Positions 22,371-33,143 of a stretch of 64,000 nt of DNA are shown here, in pieces. The notes under the pieces were generated by a model. The model worked only from the letters and a program-made list of their open reading frames with translations, was not told the origin of the DNA and did no database searches. Origin of the DNA: Euptelea pleiosperma (taxonomy: Eukaryota; Streptophyta; Magnoliopsida; Ranunculales; Eupteleaceae); assembly GCA_035048495.1 (NCBI GenBank), contig CM068540.1:7610829-7674828 (forward strand), given 5' to 3'. The translations under genes were made by a program, and so were the position numbers. Every line of letters begins with the position of its first letter. Within the stretch, counting starts at the first letter, position 1.

Positions 22371-22737
22371 TTTTTCGGGAAGAAGAGTATTCAGTCTCAA
22401 TTGATAAAGGAATTGGAGGAGAAATAGTCCTTTCCCTAAGGACCAACAAATAAATTACTATCCATAGACTAACCATCAAGAGAAAAGAATGTTAGATTGT
22501 CAAAGAATGTAATATCAACACTAACATAATAATGACAAGATGAGGGACTGTAATAGTGATAACCTTTTTGAGTATGAGAGTAACCCAGAAAACATATTTA
22601 ATGGGACAAAGGGACAATTTATCATGACCAAGACCCCAACATATGAATAAACGGCACAATCAAACAACAAAGGCACGTGGAGGTAAGACTAAATGGAGAA
22701 ACATCTAGAAACAAAGCAGAAAATGGACACTGACCAT

Positions 22738-23130
22738 CTAGAATAGACAATGCATTTGGTTAATTACGTAAGAGGCAGTAAGCACAACATTCCCCAAGTA
22801 TATATTTTTAAACTCATATTTATTATCAAGGTACATGCAATATCTAACAAGTGTTGATGTTTGCGTTTGGCCACACCATTTTGTTGGTACGTATAGGCAC
22901 GAGGTCTGACGAATAATCTCATTTTCGGTGCAAAAAATTTGTAGTTTATTTTTCATGTATTCAAGTGCATTATCAGATCTAAGTATGTGAGTAGGTTTAT
23001 CAAATTGAATAATAATTTCCTTGAGAGGTTTGAAAAATAGAAAATAATTAGAATGATCTTTTATTAAAAATAGCCATGTCATTCTCAAAAAATCATCAAC
23101 AAAGATAACAAAATAAGAAAAATCAAACAC
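22738..23130 (-). pseudogene. Copia integrase core
   Basis: A 130-residue minus-strand frame reading FVIFVDDFLRMTWLFLIKDH (first catalytic Asp region), LRSDNALEY (second Asp, normally SDNGxE) and an HxT-type region that is degraded to a frameshift near WCGQ. It matches the copia rve domain. The third acidic residue region is lost. Confidence 0.78.
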
Positions 23131-23889
23131 TCTTAAGTCGAGCAGGACCTAAATGTCTGCATGGATTACATCAAAAAGACTTGACATACAACTATCAAGA
23201 CAACTAGGAAAAGAAACTTGGCGATGTTTGCCCAATTTTGACTAAACTCACTCTAATACTAACATAAGACTCAACTTAGGAATTAACTTTCTCAACTTCG
23301 GAAGAAATGGATGACCCAAACAACAATCCCACTGTTAAGGAGATGCTCAAATGAAGGGTAGCTGCACCAACTTTAGGATCCTTATGAAGATAATACAGGT
23401 CATTGCATGCTCATGACTTCTACCAATTGCTTTCTTCATCGTGAGGTTCTGGAAAACACAAATTACTGAAAATTAAAGAGACTTGGTTAATTTACTGACA
23501 AACATAAGATTTAAAGGAAAATTAGGAATGTAAAGAACAAAGGACAATAAAAGAGATGTAGGGTGAACATCATCCATACCAATAACTTTATATGTAGACC
23601 CTTCAGTAAGAATAACATTAGAATTTGAAAAATTAAATTAGAGAAACTAGATGACATATCAGATATATGTTTAGCGGTTCTTGAGACAATGATCCACGAA
23701 GTGGACTACCGAGCAAGAAGACATTAGAGTACTTGAATAGCCAAAGTGGCAATAGAATTGGATTGGCTAGGAGATAGACTGAATCTTCTGAAGTTGAAGA
23801 TTATACTCTTTACGACAAGCAGATGCAGAGCTAGAATTCTTTACACCAGGACTAATTTTAGATGAAGGCTGTGAGACACTGTAGTTTGG

Positions 23890-24482
23890 ATGTCTGATTT
23901 GCTCCAGCTAGATTGCCCCATTTATCTCAGTACCAATCAACAGTATGACTAGTAGAACAATAGTATATACACTTTCATTGCTCACCTCTGCTACTAGCTC
24001 GACCACTAGAAAAATTATCACAACCACCAGAGAAGTTACCAAGACCACTAGAAAAATTTCTACGACTACTAGAACCACCCCGACGAGCACCAGAAGATAG
24101 AAGGGTTGAATTCTCCTTGTAGCTAGTTCGTACTCATATATGCTCTCTCCAATCTAGTATGTACATTGTCGAGATTAGGGAGGGATTCACTAGCCAGAAT
24201 CTATTCCTTGATTGAATGAAACTCAAAATTAGACATAAGAGAAAAAGGCAACCTATAACTCTTCCATTTTACATTTCTACACTCTATTAGTAGTGAAAGG
24301 CTTATACATATGCAATTCTTCCCACATTGGAGATTGCTATAGTATTCACTAAGAGATTTTTCACCTTGTGTCATACTGATCATTGTCTCGAACAATTGAT
24401 AAATTCTAAACACATTCTGCTCTTGTGGATACATTTCCTTTACTGCATCGGAAAACTGTTTAGCAGTGTCCAGGAACATCAC
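23890..24482 (-). pseudogene. Copia gag with degraded zinc knuckle
   Basis: The frame at 24482-24201 reads ETMISMTQGEKSLSEYYSNL, the UBN2/gag segment of Ale-type copia. Downstream, one frame reads a Gly/Ser/Arg-rich linker and then CIYYCSTSHTVDWY, the remains of a CCHC knuckle. Stops separate the parts. Confidence 0.65.
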
Positions 24483-25059
24483 ATTCGTGTAGACGAACTA
24501 CTCCATACTATTCCATAGCCAGGTCATCATTAGGGAATTTTCACTTGGAAGTGAAAATTTATACCATTTAGTTTGATAGATGTAATCTGGGCTCCAACCC
24601 AATTTACATACCCCAAATAGAGATTTTAACATAACTAAAAATAGCCATCAAAACCGAAAGCTCAACCAATCACGTTGAAGATGAATTTAACCAACACTAA
24701 CCTTGTGGAAGCATCAAATCACCACTTCAGAGGCTGTAATATCCAAAACCAGCAACAAACCATTACTCCAGGGACTCCAACATCAAGTACACAGCAACAT
24801 ATCATCACTTTAGGGGCTACAGCACCATAATCCAGCAAGAACACCTTATTTCCAGGGTTTGCAGCAGCCTTTATATAGACTACGATAGACCCTACCTTTC
24901 AGCACTCCTAGATATCGTAGGCCTTAGATCGAAACCCTAGCCTACGACATCCTTGGAGATCAAAACCCTAGGCTGAATACCTCAACTTGATATTCCTAGA
25001 GAAAAAAATAAGAAAAGAAAAAGAGATTAGGGCTACGGTACTGTTCATGTATCAGAGTT

Positions 25060-25071
25060 GCTCTAATACCA
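25060..25071 (-). other. Primer binding site of Ale-like copia
   Basis: The minus strand reads TGGTATTAGAGC, one mismatch from the tRNA-iMet complement, immediately inside the 5' LTR. Confidence 0.85.
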
Positions 25072-25227
25072 TGTAAAGTTATATAGAGAGAAGAAGAAAA
25101 GCGAGGAGAGAAAATAGTGAGAGTCGAACTTAGGTAGTTTGGTCTCCTTATCTGTGTAATATATTGTTTAAATACATAACATAATGTAAAAGGATCATAA
25201 TACCCCTAAGAACGAAACACACTCTCA
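25072..25227 (-). repeat. 5' LTR of Ale-like copia element
   Basis: 156 bp, TGTAAAG...CTCTCA in + orientation, matching 19770-19886 and abutting the primer site. Followed by AATCT, the probable target duplication. Confidence 0.75.
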
Positions 25228-25739
25228 AATCTATCCAGCCACATTAAGCTAACTGTACCGGCATATTTGTTTACTGGATTTCATGGGGTCGGCCTGGCCA
25301 ACATATAATTTAGATGATGTATGTGATAGCTATCGGCTTCTGATAGTATTTTTGGAATGTACCTCTTATTATGAAAATGGATAGGTAAAGCTATTTTAAC
25401 TGACATAATGCTGAATTCAGAAGAGGTGATTACCTAATTGTTCTCTTTAGTAGAAGCAATCAAGGAAACACATTTGGGTTGTGGACATTGGTGGATGTCT
25501 GATGATATAGGAAAATTCTATCTCTGTGATTCCTTTAAGAGGAAATTTTCGTTGGAGTTTAAAAAAAAATATGGACTTGTCTAGAACCTTTACAATGTGC
25601 AGTCATTCTGGTTGCACAGCAGGTTGATAATAGAGACCAAATTGTGGACAGGGTTAAGCAGTGGAGGTTCACAGAAGTGATGGTGGTGTTACCGACTGAT
25701 ATTATCACCTATGCTTGGAAACTGAGCTCATGCTTTTTA

Positions 25740-26350
25740 GTATGGATTTCTATCTGCAGTGAATCATGAACCCGCAGATGGCTTGATGACAAGGATCAAG
25801 ACCTGAAGACCCACCCCTTTCTTATCAGACCTTTCCTTACAATCCTCTCCAACACTTGAGGCAACCACCATTTCTCCACCTGCTTCCCCATCTACTTATC
25901 AACTTTCCTGACCACCCACACAAATGGGTGGCCTTGAATCATCAGGTCATATGCAATCTCCACTAGCTGAGCACCGGTGAATCTGGGCAAGCTCCCAGAA
26001 CAGAGAAAAGAGTTGGGTTTATTGGAATTGAGCAAACTCAAACTGATGTGTTCATCGATTGTGGCCTTGCTACCTCTCTCAGCCTTGTCCGAGGTTGCTA
26101 TGTTGTACAGCACAACCAAATCTACATGCCACATCTGTATCCTTCTTGTAGTGCTCCACGTTAACCAATTCCAACTCATGGAAGATGTTTACTACAACAG
26201 TTCCTCAGCCCAGACTCTCTGACGCTTTTGAAGAACTTGCATTTCCAGCTCTGACAGAGTTGGGAAGCTGGGTCCCCGTGAAATCTGGCCAACAAAGGCA
26301 AAGGTGTCATTTTCCCTCTCTTTAGCCCAACTTGGTTGGGAAAGGAGGTT
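25740..26350 (-). pseudogene. UDP-glycosyltransferase pseudogene (UGT73-like)
   Basis: On the minus strand, in the proper order but in shifting frames: VVVNIFHELELVNVEHY; DKAERGSKATIDEH; NSNKPNSFLCSGSLPRF and AQLVEIAYDL...FVWVVRK; WWLPQVLERIVRKGLIRKGW; QVLIL; and a remnant of the PSPG sugar-donor box reading FMIHCR where the family has F-M-T-H-C-G-W. This is the C-terminal half of a family-1 plant glycosyltransferase, closest by eye to UGT73 enzymes that glycosylate flavonoids, terpenoids or hormones. At least three frameshifts or stops break it. The N-terminal half was not found. Confidence 0.72.
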
Positions 26351-27289
26351 TTTGTGGGTTCTATGGAGGGAAGACCCAAGGGTGGAATCCCTAGGGCATC
26401 CACTTTTGTTCTCCAGATACTAATCTATTGTCCATAATACATGTGTGGGGCCAGACTAGGCCTACCTGCGTCCGAGGTACTCTCCCAGTTTTTAATAAAA
26501 TGTTGTTAATGACTTTCAATTGTTTACAACTCTTTTTATCCCTTTTCAAACATTTGATCTTGTAGTTGTATTACTATTTGACTGAGCTATAACTGTTTAA
26601 TGCACACGATTGGAGTTGTCGTAATTTTAGTCAGGCCATTACCCACGAACTCGCCCAATAATTTTTAATTTTGGTCCAAACGGGCATCAAAAAGTAATAA
26701 TAAAGAGTAATAACCCTTGGGATTACTAATTGCATCATATCCTTATATCATACGTATTTGTGGCTTCAAAATCATTTTACAAGATGAAAAATGGTTGTGC
26801 AGGGAGTTGCTGACCATTCCTCTTAAGGAATGTTCTTCTGACGAGGAGGTTTATCAATATCTTCAGTTACTTACTTGTGGTTGTGTTCCTCCATAAACAT
26901 CTAAATCTACTCCATTTGTTCTGCTGCCCCCATCAACATATCATGACGGTGATTGGGTCATCTACGCACCATAGTAATATGGACACTATATATTTATTTT
27001 AGCTTTTTTTTTTTTTTTTTTTAATTTTATAAATATTTTATGTTCTTTGAATCAAGTTTTATTCATATTTTTGGGTCGGGCCTAAGGGATCTAAGCTTAT
27101 GGACTAAATGGACTTGGGTTTGTGGGTCAAACGGGCCTTGAGTTAGCCTAGTGGCTTCGTGGATCTGATATATATACTTGGGCTAACTAATGGGCTAGAC
27201 CAAAGTTGGGCTTTGTATAAATTAAGCCCACAACTTAATGCTAGTTGGCCTAATTCTTTTTGAAGTCTAAGCTTACTTTAGGGGCTTGT
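26351..27289. other. Unassigned intergenic DNA
   Basis: No gene. Contains a T18 run near 27005 and GGGCC-rich sequence at 27075-27240 that recalls subterminal repeats of hAT MITEs, without clear ends. Confidence 0.35.
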
Positions 27290-27292
27290 TTG

Positions 27293-27776
27293 GTAACGCA
27301 CTGCGGCGGGAAAATAAAATATTTAGCTGCGCTAATATTCGCCCGGGTGCGTTTGGCAGGCACTTGCCCTCAGCGAATATTTAGCCGGGCCCACATATTT
27401 GCCCTCCGCGGTGGGAAAACATTTGATCACCTCCCCCCGTGCAAATATTTTCACGTCGATTATGCCTTGGTGAGAAAATTTTATTTTCTCGCCGGAAAAT
27501 CACTATTTTCAATAAAAATTAGTTTTTTAATATATAAAAAAGATAAAAATGAATTTTTTTTTTATCCTTTGACATAATATGTGGTTCCCACAGTTGCCCA
27601 ACTTAATTTTGACTTACTTTGATATGTGGGACCCACTTAAATTGAAAGAAAATGATGTAAGCTGAAGTGAGCTAGCTCATACACGTACCAAACATTGTTA
27701 AATATTGATATGAGCAAATATTCGCTTGGTTAAATATTCGCCGTCGGAACTCTTTTTCTCACGTACCAAACAGACC
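27293..27776. mobile_element. MITE with GGxxTGTTTGGTA ends
   Basis: The left end GGCTTGTTTGGTAACG and the inverted right end GGTCTGTTTGGTACG, with ATATTCGCC motifs repeated inverted inside, indicate a non-coding inverted-repeat element of about 480 bp. The target duplication is unclear, so the superfamily is open. Confidence 0.5.
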
Positions 27777-28606
27777 ACTAGGTCTCCTAAAACCTGTCAA
27801 TATATAACAAATAGTAAGCATTTTAAGAATAATTTTCTCAATTTTTTTAATTGAATTTAGGGCGTGTTTGATTGCACAGAAAAGTTTTATTAGAAAATTT
27901 TCCTCGGAAAATACATTTGATAGGGCTGTTTGATTGCACCTGAGAAAATATGCAATTGCCGATTGTATGAGATAAGAAAACTCATCTCATGGAAACCAAT
28001 TTTCACCCGAGGAATGGAAATGAATTCCAGGCTTGGATGGAAAAATATCGTTTTCTCAAGGAAATTTTCCATTTTATAGGGTGCATGAGCGACTTTGGAG
28101 ACTCGGTACACACCAATTAACATGCCTTACCCAGCCCAAACTATTATTTCCATTTGCGACAATTTAAATACTACAAACATTGAAATATATGCCTTCTTTG
28201 ATAGCATAACAAATAAATGCTTGCGCGCAAATGTTTATGGCATTTTTATGAGCTTGCATGGTTGTTGCACCGCACAACATCCAACAAATATTTACATTAG
28301 ACCCAATCATTTTTTTTTTTTTTGCCAAAAAACGGTAGTGTTTGCAGCCAAAAAGTGGCTGCAAACAGTAGGCAAAATGACTCTCGTCCCCTTTAGTCTT
28401 CCCCAACAGCTCTTCCCATCCCAACCATACAAATATTTTCCTAGAAAGTGTTTTTTCATTGCATCTTTTCGTGATATTGGGGTATTTAAAGATATTGGGG
28501 AAGAAAGTGAAGCCCGTGTCATTGCCAAACCTCAGTTTTGACTTTATAATAGTATAGATTATTCTAACATATTCAAATTGAATAACAATCCCATCAAAGG
28601 AACTTT
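27777..28606. other. Unassigned DNA with MITE-like starts
   Basis: GGGCGTGTTTGATTGCAC (about 27861) and GGGCTGTTTGATTGCAC (about 27922) look like two starts of another TGTTTGatt-type MITE, but no matching right ends were found. The 148-codon frame at 28095-28541 has no recognisable domain. Confidence 0.3.
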
Positions 28607-28805
28607 TTTTTTTTTTGAAACCGTGGGTATCCAGGCCTCTTAGAGCACCCGACTAGTCCCCGGGGCATGATAGTCACCCCTTCCACACATGCTGGAGTGT
28701 ACTGGAAGAGTTAATATGGACAGAGCCACTTATTAGCTACCCTCTACTCCTTCCAGTGGGTAGCCCAAGGAGAGTTGAACTCAGAAACCTCCTACTTCTT
28801 AGAAG
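28607..28805 (-). mobile_element. tRNA-derived SINE copy
   Basis: On the minus strand: a 5' head with GAGTTCAACTC, resembling a Pol III B box (GGTTCGANNCC), then a body containing CCCGGGGACTAGTCGGGTGC and TGGATACCCACGG, ending in an A run (T12 at 28607-28618 in +). This layout is that of a plant tRNA-related SINE. Related to the piece at 29080-29220. Confidence 0.5.
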
Positions 28806-29079
28806 CGAATAAAATAAAATAAAATACATAAAATCCAAGCTTCAAAAGAAGAGAAGTAATGGAAAAAGGGTAGCACTTATTAGTCATGCTATTGGTTAGA
28901 GGCAATCATGGGGATGGTTGCCGATCATTATCCTCTGTTGCCAAGAACCTAAAAGACCTTTGTGACAACGTTGACATAGGATTCTTTGATCCCTCATCCT
29001 TGTGGTTGATTGATCGACATTGATCATCTCAACAACCAAACTACTCATCACACCAAAGGAAAGTACCGACACAAGGGCG

Positions 29080-29220
29080 AGTTGGTACTTTCCGAGGGCA
29101 TCCGGGCCTCTTAGTCCCCTGGAGAGCGCGTCCACGGGAGAGGAGGTGGCCCAAGGGGGAGTCGAACTCAGGACCTCCTGCTTTCTGGAGTGGGCTCCAC
29201 CATCAGTTCCGCAATGGTAA
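29080..29220 (-). mobile_element. Second, partial SINE copy
   Basis: The minus strand carries GGAGGTCCTGAGTTCGACTC, a better B box match, followed by CCCCCTTGGGCCACC, and ends in GCCCGGATGCCC, parallel to 28607-28805. It lacks a tail. Confidence 0.45.
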
Positions 29221-29667
29221 CTGTTGAAGGTTACAAGAATCTAATGGAGGCTAGCAAAGTGACCAAGTGATCTTGCATTAAAAAGTTCTGGCTGGCACAT
29301 CATTGAACCCCATCTCAATGATTAGGAATCAATTTTATGAACTAATCGGATTGATTAAGCCAAAGAGAGTGGATTAGGCATGCAATGATAGCTTTTATGA
29401 AGCTTCTCACATGGTCATCATTGAGGCATGAAAGGAGTCAACTTCGGAAAAAAATTTAGGTGCAGACGACTCTTGTGGCTCTACATTGCTCAGTTTTATG
29501 GGCCCACTAATCACATGGATATTTAGCCCACCCATTGGTGGATAATCACAACGGCCGTTTTTTAAACCACGGAAGACCTCTCCTGTGTGGGCTCAATAAG
29601 AGGAAAAGGTTTCTGGGATTTAAGCTGTCCTATGTCTCAGCCCAATCAACTAAAAATTGAAGGCCAT

Positions 29668-29990
29668 GGCTGTGTTTGGTAGCGCGTCTTTAGCGGGTAG
29701 ACGTGTGTCTTGAAGATCGATGTTCGGTTCTACACGACCAAGCATGCCTCGAAGATGTGCATCTTAGTTCTCGTGTATTTGGTTCGCATATGGAGATGTG
29801 CTTCACATAATAACATGAGTTTGATAGATCATGTAGGACCCACATAATAACTGGGTTGATAGATAATGTGGGGCTCACATAAAGATGCGTTGATAGATCA
29901 TGTAGGACCCAGATAAGAACGAAGGATGATAGATCATGACATGCACCTTCGGCCAAGACGCACACCGAAGACACACTACCAAACACAGCC
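29668..29990. mobile_element. MITE with internal 37-bp tandem repeats
   Basis: Inverted ends GGCTGTGTTTGGTAGCG and, on the right, GGCTGTGTTTGGTAGTG. Inside, a unit containing TTGATAGATCATGTAGGACC and CACATAA occurs about three and a half times (29818-29940). Non-coding; no clear target duplication. Confidence 0.6.
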
Positions 29991-30210
29991 TAAATCTCCA
30001 CTTATCTCTTTGACGTCTTAAAACCCTCCCACATATTTTCTTTCTACCAAGCTTTCTTCCGACGTTCTTGGTTCCCTCGCCATGCCAAGGAAAACGGATG
30101 TGGAATACTCCTCTCAAATTGCTACAATTGAGAATAACAAGATGAATATATTCTGGTGATTGATTATACCAACCCAGCTAGAGTTTATTAATGAAATTCG
30201 CATCCTTAAA

Positions 30211-30877
30211 TAGGACTGCAACTTGGGTGGGTTGGGGCCCGAGCCCAACCTGACCTTCAAGGTTCCGAGCCCAACCTAACATGAGGTCGGGCCTGAGAAT
30301 CCCAGCCTGAGCCCAACCCGATCAAGTTGACCGGGTTGGTTGAATTAAGGCTTCCTAAGTAGAAAAATGAGGAAATCAAGCTTAATCACCATTCAAATTC
30401 AAATCCAAATATCAGAAATCAAAAGAGAGAAGGGAAAGAGAAAAGATGTAGAAAAGAGAGCAGTTTACTCGAGAGGCAATGACAAAAGATGATGCCTTGG
30501 AGAGAGCCCTCTTCAATCTTCTTTCGACATCCATGCTACCTCTGGAGACGATCGCAGAGATCACTGATATCGGAAACTACACACTTCTCATCTGATTCAA
30601 TCGGATGGACAAAAAAGAAACCAACGATTACGCTGCTATCTCCTGTAATCCCACCAGTTTAGAGGACTCCGCCATTTTCACTAGTGCTCATGGTTGTCAA
30701 CGAGGAGACCGATGGTGGAGATAGGTGGAAGGGCTTTTAGGTTTCAGCCCAGCCCAACCCGATTTTGATCAGGCTCTAAAAATCAAGTCCGAGCCCGATA
30801 CAAGCCAACCCAACCCGAACCTGAAATCAGGTTGAGCCTGTTCAGCTCGGGTTCGGCCTTCCCAAGTTGCAGCCCTA
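30211..30877. mobile_element. hAT-type element with non-repeat interior
   Basis: Left end TAGGACTGCAACTTGGG and inverted right end TAGGGCTGCAACTTGGG are relatives of the hAT element at 13250-14367. Flanks TCCTTAAA and CCCTAGCA do not match well, so the duplication has decayed or the edge is shifted. The interior (30350-30700) is purine-rich and unlike the GGGTTGGG subterminal repeats, possibly captured host DNA. Confidence 0.6.
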
Positions 30878-31294
30878 CCCTAGCAATACTTAAAATCACA
30901 ATGTTTTCAAACCCATGGTACTCATTTGTTTCAAATTTCTCATCCATAAGTAATATGAAATAAAATGCTCTCTCCATTCATGCATTAATGTTTAAGATCA
31001 CAATGGCATTCCTTCGTCTTGATGAAACTTCCTCAGCTTCTTGTGAACACACCAAAGCCACTCTCCGAAGCCTGGTCCGAGCCAGGCCCAAATATAAGCC
31101 TTAGGCCTTGCCTGAAGCGAGCTCGTAACCATTTGGGTCTTTGGCCCATTCCTATAGGTGGTCGTATCCTAGGTGCATACATACATCCCTGTATGTGAAG
31201 GTGTGCCAACCCAAGTTTTGGATTTAAAATAGTAAGATAAGTTGGGCCCGAAAATAGGCTTGGCCCGAAGCCCATCCCTACAAGAACCATGGTA

Positions 31295-31605
31295 CGAATC
31301 ACGTGGCACACTAAGAGTGCCACTAACCGTATGTATGTTTGGACCATCCCCATCCCCAGATGGACATAGATACCAATAGCCATCCTGATTAGTGATTTCT
31401 AACCTTTAGATGTAAATACCCCAAATAACTCTCTGAAATCCCACGCTTAAAAATAAACCGTTAAAAAGACTAATCCAACGGGTATGAATCACTAACCAGT
31501 CCGAGTTTTTGTATATAGGTCCACCGTCCACCTAGGGATGTGCCGGCCAAACATCCATACGGTCAGTTGTCGCTAAAAGTCTGCCATGTGGCTCATACTG
31601 TGGTT
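31295..31605. mobile_element. MITE copy, CATGGATGTTTGG family
   Basis: It shares with the arms of 8070-9465 the ordered motifs CACGTGGCAC, CCTGATTAGTGATTTC, AATCACTAA and, inverted, CCAAACATCCATACGGTCAG. Edges approximate, no target duplication read. Confidence 0.5.
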
Positions 31606-31611
31606 GATTGA

Positions 31612-32140
31612 AGTCATACTCGGCTACATGGCAGACATTTAGAGAACACTGACCCTATGGAACATACCAAAAATAAGTCTTATTAGTGACTTCAAACCTT
31701 TCCTTCTATGTACCCCAAATGAGAAAACATTCGTGGGTCGGGTCCGGGAAACTTTGAAGGTCCCCCTGCCAAAATGTCTGACACGTGCTTCAAGGCCTAA
31801 ACCCAACCCTCGTTAACCCTTGATTAGTTGGTGAAGGTTGGTTAACAAAGCGTACATGTCAATCATTTTAGGAGGGGACCTCCAAAGTTTGAAGGATCCG
31901 GGGACCAGCGAATTTTTTCTCTACCCCAAATAATGCAGTGGAAAGTCAATCCATGAATACGACTCCAATCTAACGCCTAGAAATCACTAATCAAGCTAAT
32001 TTTTGGTCTGTAGATCCATCTAAGGTTGGGTCAAACATCCATAGTGGTCAGGATCTTTAAGAGTGTCCCACTTGACACACACTGTTCTCCGTCATCAAAG
32101 TTGACGAACGACCTCAGTCGTCAATCAAAGTTCAACTCGT
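31612..32140. mobile_element. MITE copy, same family, carrying a nested MULE-MITE
   Basis: Left arm (GGCAGACATTTAGAG...) and right arm (...GGTCAGGATCTTTAAGAGTG) match the family of 8070-9465. It is split by the 201-bp Mutator-type MITE at 31721-31921. Confidence 0.5.
31721..31921. mobile_element. Mutator-like MITE
   Basis: Inverted ends GAGAAAACATTCGTGGGTCG and GAGAAAAAATTCGCTGGTCC, inverted similarity over about 65 bp. Flanked by a perfect TACCCCAAAT at 31711-31720 and 31922-31931, a 9-10-bp target duplication as made by Mutator-like transposases. No coding capacity. Confidence 0.85.
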
Positions 32141-32465
32141 TGAGGTTTATTGAGAGAACATTCGCTGGATTGTGCCAGCAAAGGTGATGGCCCAATAATC
32201 AGCACATGTGGATGTGGGTGGGTCGACGACACTTTCAAGTATTCTCTTGTCAAATCATGTGGGTCCTACATCCAACTGTGCCTGTAATTTTTGCGTCATC
32301 ACCTTTTCTGCTGGCTTACTACGCCAGCTAAATATTTTGGTGTTGGTTGGGAGTGTGGGTCAGGTTTTGCCTGACCTTTTCCTTACTCATGGACCAAGCG
32401 GGTACAGGCTGATCATACAACTGATACGCATGCTTCCAGCAGAAATACCCTGCAATTGAATAAAG

Positions 32466-32660
32466 GGTGGCGATGTAACAAGCTGTAGCTTATGCCCATT
32501 GACCGTATGGATGTTTAGTACACCCCTTTGGTAGATATACACACCAAAAATCACTGTGATGGGTAATCTCTAGCCATTAGATTTTAGTACTTTTTAAGAC
32601 GTGATTCTAGCTATTGAATTCAACCATTTCTTTGTTTTTGAGAACTAAAACCAACGGCTA
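32466..32660 (+). mobile_element. Partial MITE copy (GATGTAACAAG family)
   Basis: The start GATGTAACAAG and the internal order CGTATGGATGTTTAG, ACCAAAAATCAC, CATTAGATTTTAGTAC, ACTAAAACCAACGGCTAA match 8499-8886, ending abruptly before the right terminus. Confidence 0.5.
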
Positions 32661-32854
32661 ATAATGTAGGTCTGTAGATATGTTTACATAATTGGAAGGG
32701 ATCTAGTGATGTCAATGATGAAAATGATGATGATATGTAGGTCTGACAAAGGTCAGGGGGGCACTCTCTTCGAAATGATTGCTCCACCCCCTTAAAGCCT
32801 TCAAAGGCTATATATGATTGACCACACGAAAGGCTTGTGATATACGAGTAAAAC

Positions 32855-33143
32855 TTCGCTGACAACCAACAGTCAGTGAAGCCGCTGACAGGCCACAATA
32901 CGAGCCATGTGGCTCATTCTTGATTGATGTTTGGCCAATCCCTGGGTGGACCTACAAACCAAAAGTCAGCCTGATTCAAATTCGCACGGTAAAAATCAAC
33001 CCATGAAAATAACTCCAATCCAATGCCTAGAAATCATTAATCATGTTGATTTTTGGTTTGTAGGTCCGCCTAGGGATTGGCGAAACATCATACGGTCAGC
33101 GTCCTCTAAGAATGTGCCACGTGACCCATCAACTAGAACTTTG
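32855..33143. mobile_element. Uninterrupted MITE copy, AGTAAAACTT family
   Basis: It begins GAGTAAAACTTCGCTGAC like the outer element at 8070 and ends after GAATGTGCCACGTGAC; arms such as TTTGGCCAATCCCTGGGTGG and, inverted, CCGCCTAGGGATTGGCGAAA pair with each other. This is the form the split copy at 8070-9465 would have without insertions. Confidence 0.6.

Larger units (their letters stand above)
19770..25227 (-). mobile_element. Degenerate Ty1/copia element, Ale-like, with nested hAT
   Basis: Minus-strand element bounded by short related LTRs. Order from the 5' end: gag (about 24.5-23.9 kb), integrase (23.1-22.7 kb), reverse transcriptase (22.4-21.4 kb), RNase H (21.2-19.9 kb). Without the 929-bp hAT insertion it is about 4.5 kb, which with its roughly 156-bp LTR fits the compact Ale/Retrofit group. 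Every domain is broken by stops and frameshifts, so it is inactive. Confidence 0.8.

Noticed and set aside
23908..24090. Small hydrophobic Val/Leu-rich membrane protein on the minus strand
   Set aside because: Another frame of the same strand reads the Gly/Ser/Arg-rich linker and degraded zinc knuckle of copia gag, so the hydrophobic frame is its shadow.
28095..28541. 148-codon + strand frame as a novel gene
   Set aside because: No recognisable domain, overlapping frames on the opposite strand through a T run, and setting among MITEs.
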